The notes under the pieces: model-generated
The model's input: the letters and a program-made list of their open reading frames with translations, nothing else
What the model was told of the DNA's origin: nothing
Databases searched by the model: none
Source: Drosophila pseudoobscura
Lineage: Eukaryota; Arthropoda; Insecta; Diptera; Drosophilidae
Direction: 5' to 3'
DNA: 64,000 bases
NCBI RefSeq assembly: GCF_009870125.1
Contig: NC_046683.1
Coordinates: 19,787,001-19,851,000 of the forward strand
Made by a program: the position numbers and the translations under genes
In this document: piece after piece, positions 63,131 to 64,000 of the stretch
Numbering within the stretch: position 1 is the stretch's first letter
Layout: each line of letters opens with the position of its first letter

Positions 63131-63290
63131 AGGATGAGGAGCTCGATCTCTCTTTCTCGTTCTCTCTCACAAGATATTTACAAACATAGATGGCACCAAG
63201 CTCTGCTTTCCTGATAGCCCTGGGGTAAATGATGACAAATGATGATAAATTTGTTTTTATAATATGTAAAAAACGTTTTCTGTACAAGCT

Positions 63291-63296
63291 TTTATT
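63291..63296 (-). terminator. Poly(A) signal of the right-edge gene
   Basis: AATAAA on the minus strand, about 60 bases after the TGA stop at 63355. Confidence 0.65.
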
Positions 63297-63354
63297 CTCA
63301 TCAAAGAATGTCTGTTAAATTTCTACATTCTACGAATTTTGAACGTTAAATTTG

Positions 63355-64000
63355 TCAGTCACCTGGTAGTCTGGTTAGAGCCAACAGCGGCTCCTCTGGC
63401 TGGAAGAGCATGAATATCAGCTCCCCCAAACGATCGTAGAGGGAGCGGCCGGTGAACAGGTTCGAAATGACCTTTAGCCAGTAGGAGAGTTGGGGGGGCA
63501 CGGGCGTCAGCTGGAACATATCCTCTACGTAGTGGATGTTGCCCATCGTCTGGGGGTAGCAGTAAACGAACTCCCGGAACAGGAGGCAGGGCACCGTGAC
63601 GTGGGCCATGAAGTCCTGCCGGTCCTTGAGGACATAGCAGAGGACAAAGTAGCGGTGCTGCTTTGGCCGGTGGCACAGATACATCTGGAACTGCAGGACG
63701 TCGGCGAAGCGGAAGAACAGTTGCATATCCTCCGTCCGCGGTATGGCACGATCGTTGATCCGATCCACCAGGTCCCCAAACGCGGAGAACGCCAGCCTCG
63801 CGTTCACCCCCAGCAGCTTCTTCTCCAGATTTAGGCGAGCGGCCACCGAGAAATCGGGAGGAATCGGCAGGGGGCCAATGACCCGGGCGAGAGTCGTCGA
63901 GGATATAGTAATCACGGGGACGTCATCGGTCATGAGCGGACAATCGAACGACACTGGAATCTGCCCCTTCGACTCCTTTATGGATCGCACGTCCAGCAGG
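63355..64000 (-). CDS. Unrecognised protein, C-terminal 215 residues (5' end outside window)
   Basis: The frame is open from the right edge to TGA at 63355. The GC-rich third positions and lack of repeats look like a real gene, in clear contrast to the AT-rich DNA to its left. No in-window ATG is a convincing start, so the protein begins beyond the edge. Visible segments include VITISSTTLARVIGPLPIPP, RFADVLQFQMYLCHRPKQ, FVLCYVLKDRQDFMAHVTVP, YVEDMFQLTPVPPQLSYWL and LYDRLGELIFMLFQPEEP. No signal peptide, membrane segment or zinc motif is seen. I cannot assign a family. The gene ends in a normal poly(A) signal just before duplication copy B. Confidence 0.8.
   Translation of the reverse strand, partial: LLDVRSIKESKGQIPVSFDCPLMTDDVPVITISSTTLARVIGPLPIPPDFSVAARLNLEKKLLGVNARLAFSAFGDLVDRINDRAIPRTEDMQLFFRFADVLQFQMYLCHRPKQHRYFVLCYVLKDRQDFMAHVTVPCLLFREFVYCYPQTMGNIHYVEDMFQLTPVPPQLSYWLKVISNLFTGRSLYDRLGELIFMLFQPEEPLLALTRLPGD

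Larger units (their letters stand above)
60971..63269. repeat. Direct 2.3-kb duplication, copy B
   Basis: The partner of 56851-59167, offset by 4120 bases at its start and about 4102 at its end because of small deletions. It ends about 20 bases from the poly(A) signal of the gene at 63355-64000. Confidence 0.95.

Noticed and set aside
1..64000. tRNA, rRNA or known small nuclear RNA genes
   Set aside because: I saw no cloverleaf with A and B box promoter motifs and no rRNA-like sequence. A dedicated covariance search could still find one.

Overview
The window looks like Drosophila genomic DNA, probably from the obscura group. The evidence is short GT-AG introns, AATAAA poly(A) signals, TATA/initiator promoters, CA and CAG microsatellites, and at least a dozen copies or fragments of a DINE-1/INE-1-type Helitron-like repeat. 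The species call is an inference. Gene density is low and transposon density is high.

Layout. Bases 1-6815 hold no recognisable gene and are probably upstream or intronic DNA of the next gene; one DINE-1 copy lies at 3310-3900. Bases 6816-12646 (+) carry five exons of a C-type-lectin-domain protein with a very long Thr-rich mucin-like tail; its 5' exons lie off the left edge. A full-length R1-clade non-LTR retrotransposon sits at 17331-22357 (-). Both ORFs are open, it ends in a poly(A) tract, and a 9-bp target-site duplication lies in a CA/TG-rich target. Bases 22.4-51 kb are mostly relics: DINE-1 pieces, two non-LTR reverse-transcriptase fossils, a gag-like zinc-knuckle fragment, a 1.2-kb DNA transposon with terminal inverted repeats and a coding relic, and a 0.93-kb MITE-like element. 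Within this stretch lies a complete tiny gene at 33135-33441 (-), with TATA box, initiator, 40-residue signal-peptide precursor and poly(A) signal.

The right end holds more genes: an intronless Bax inhibitor-1 (TMBIM6) homologue at 51956-52666 (-), a frameshifted UDP-glycosyltransferase pseudogene at about 55860-56410 (+), a small secreted-protein gene at 59823-60457 (-), and the 3' part of an unrecognised protein gene at 63355-64000 (-). The secreted-protein gene is bracketed by two direct copies of a 2.3-kb block (56851-59167 and 60971-63269). Each block carries a broken coding fragment, an imperfect long hairpin and a DINE-1 copy.

No single cooperative pathway is visible. The most interesting material is the pair of small secreted-protein genes, the duplicated hairpin block, the intact site-biased R1-clade element, and the GA tracts carried by DINE-1 copies. 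Those tracts sit in an element class known in D. miranda to have spread dosage-compensation binding sites.
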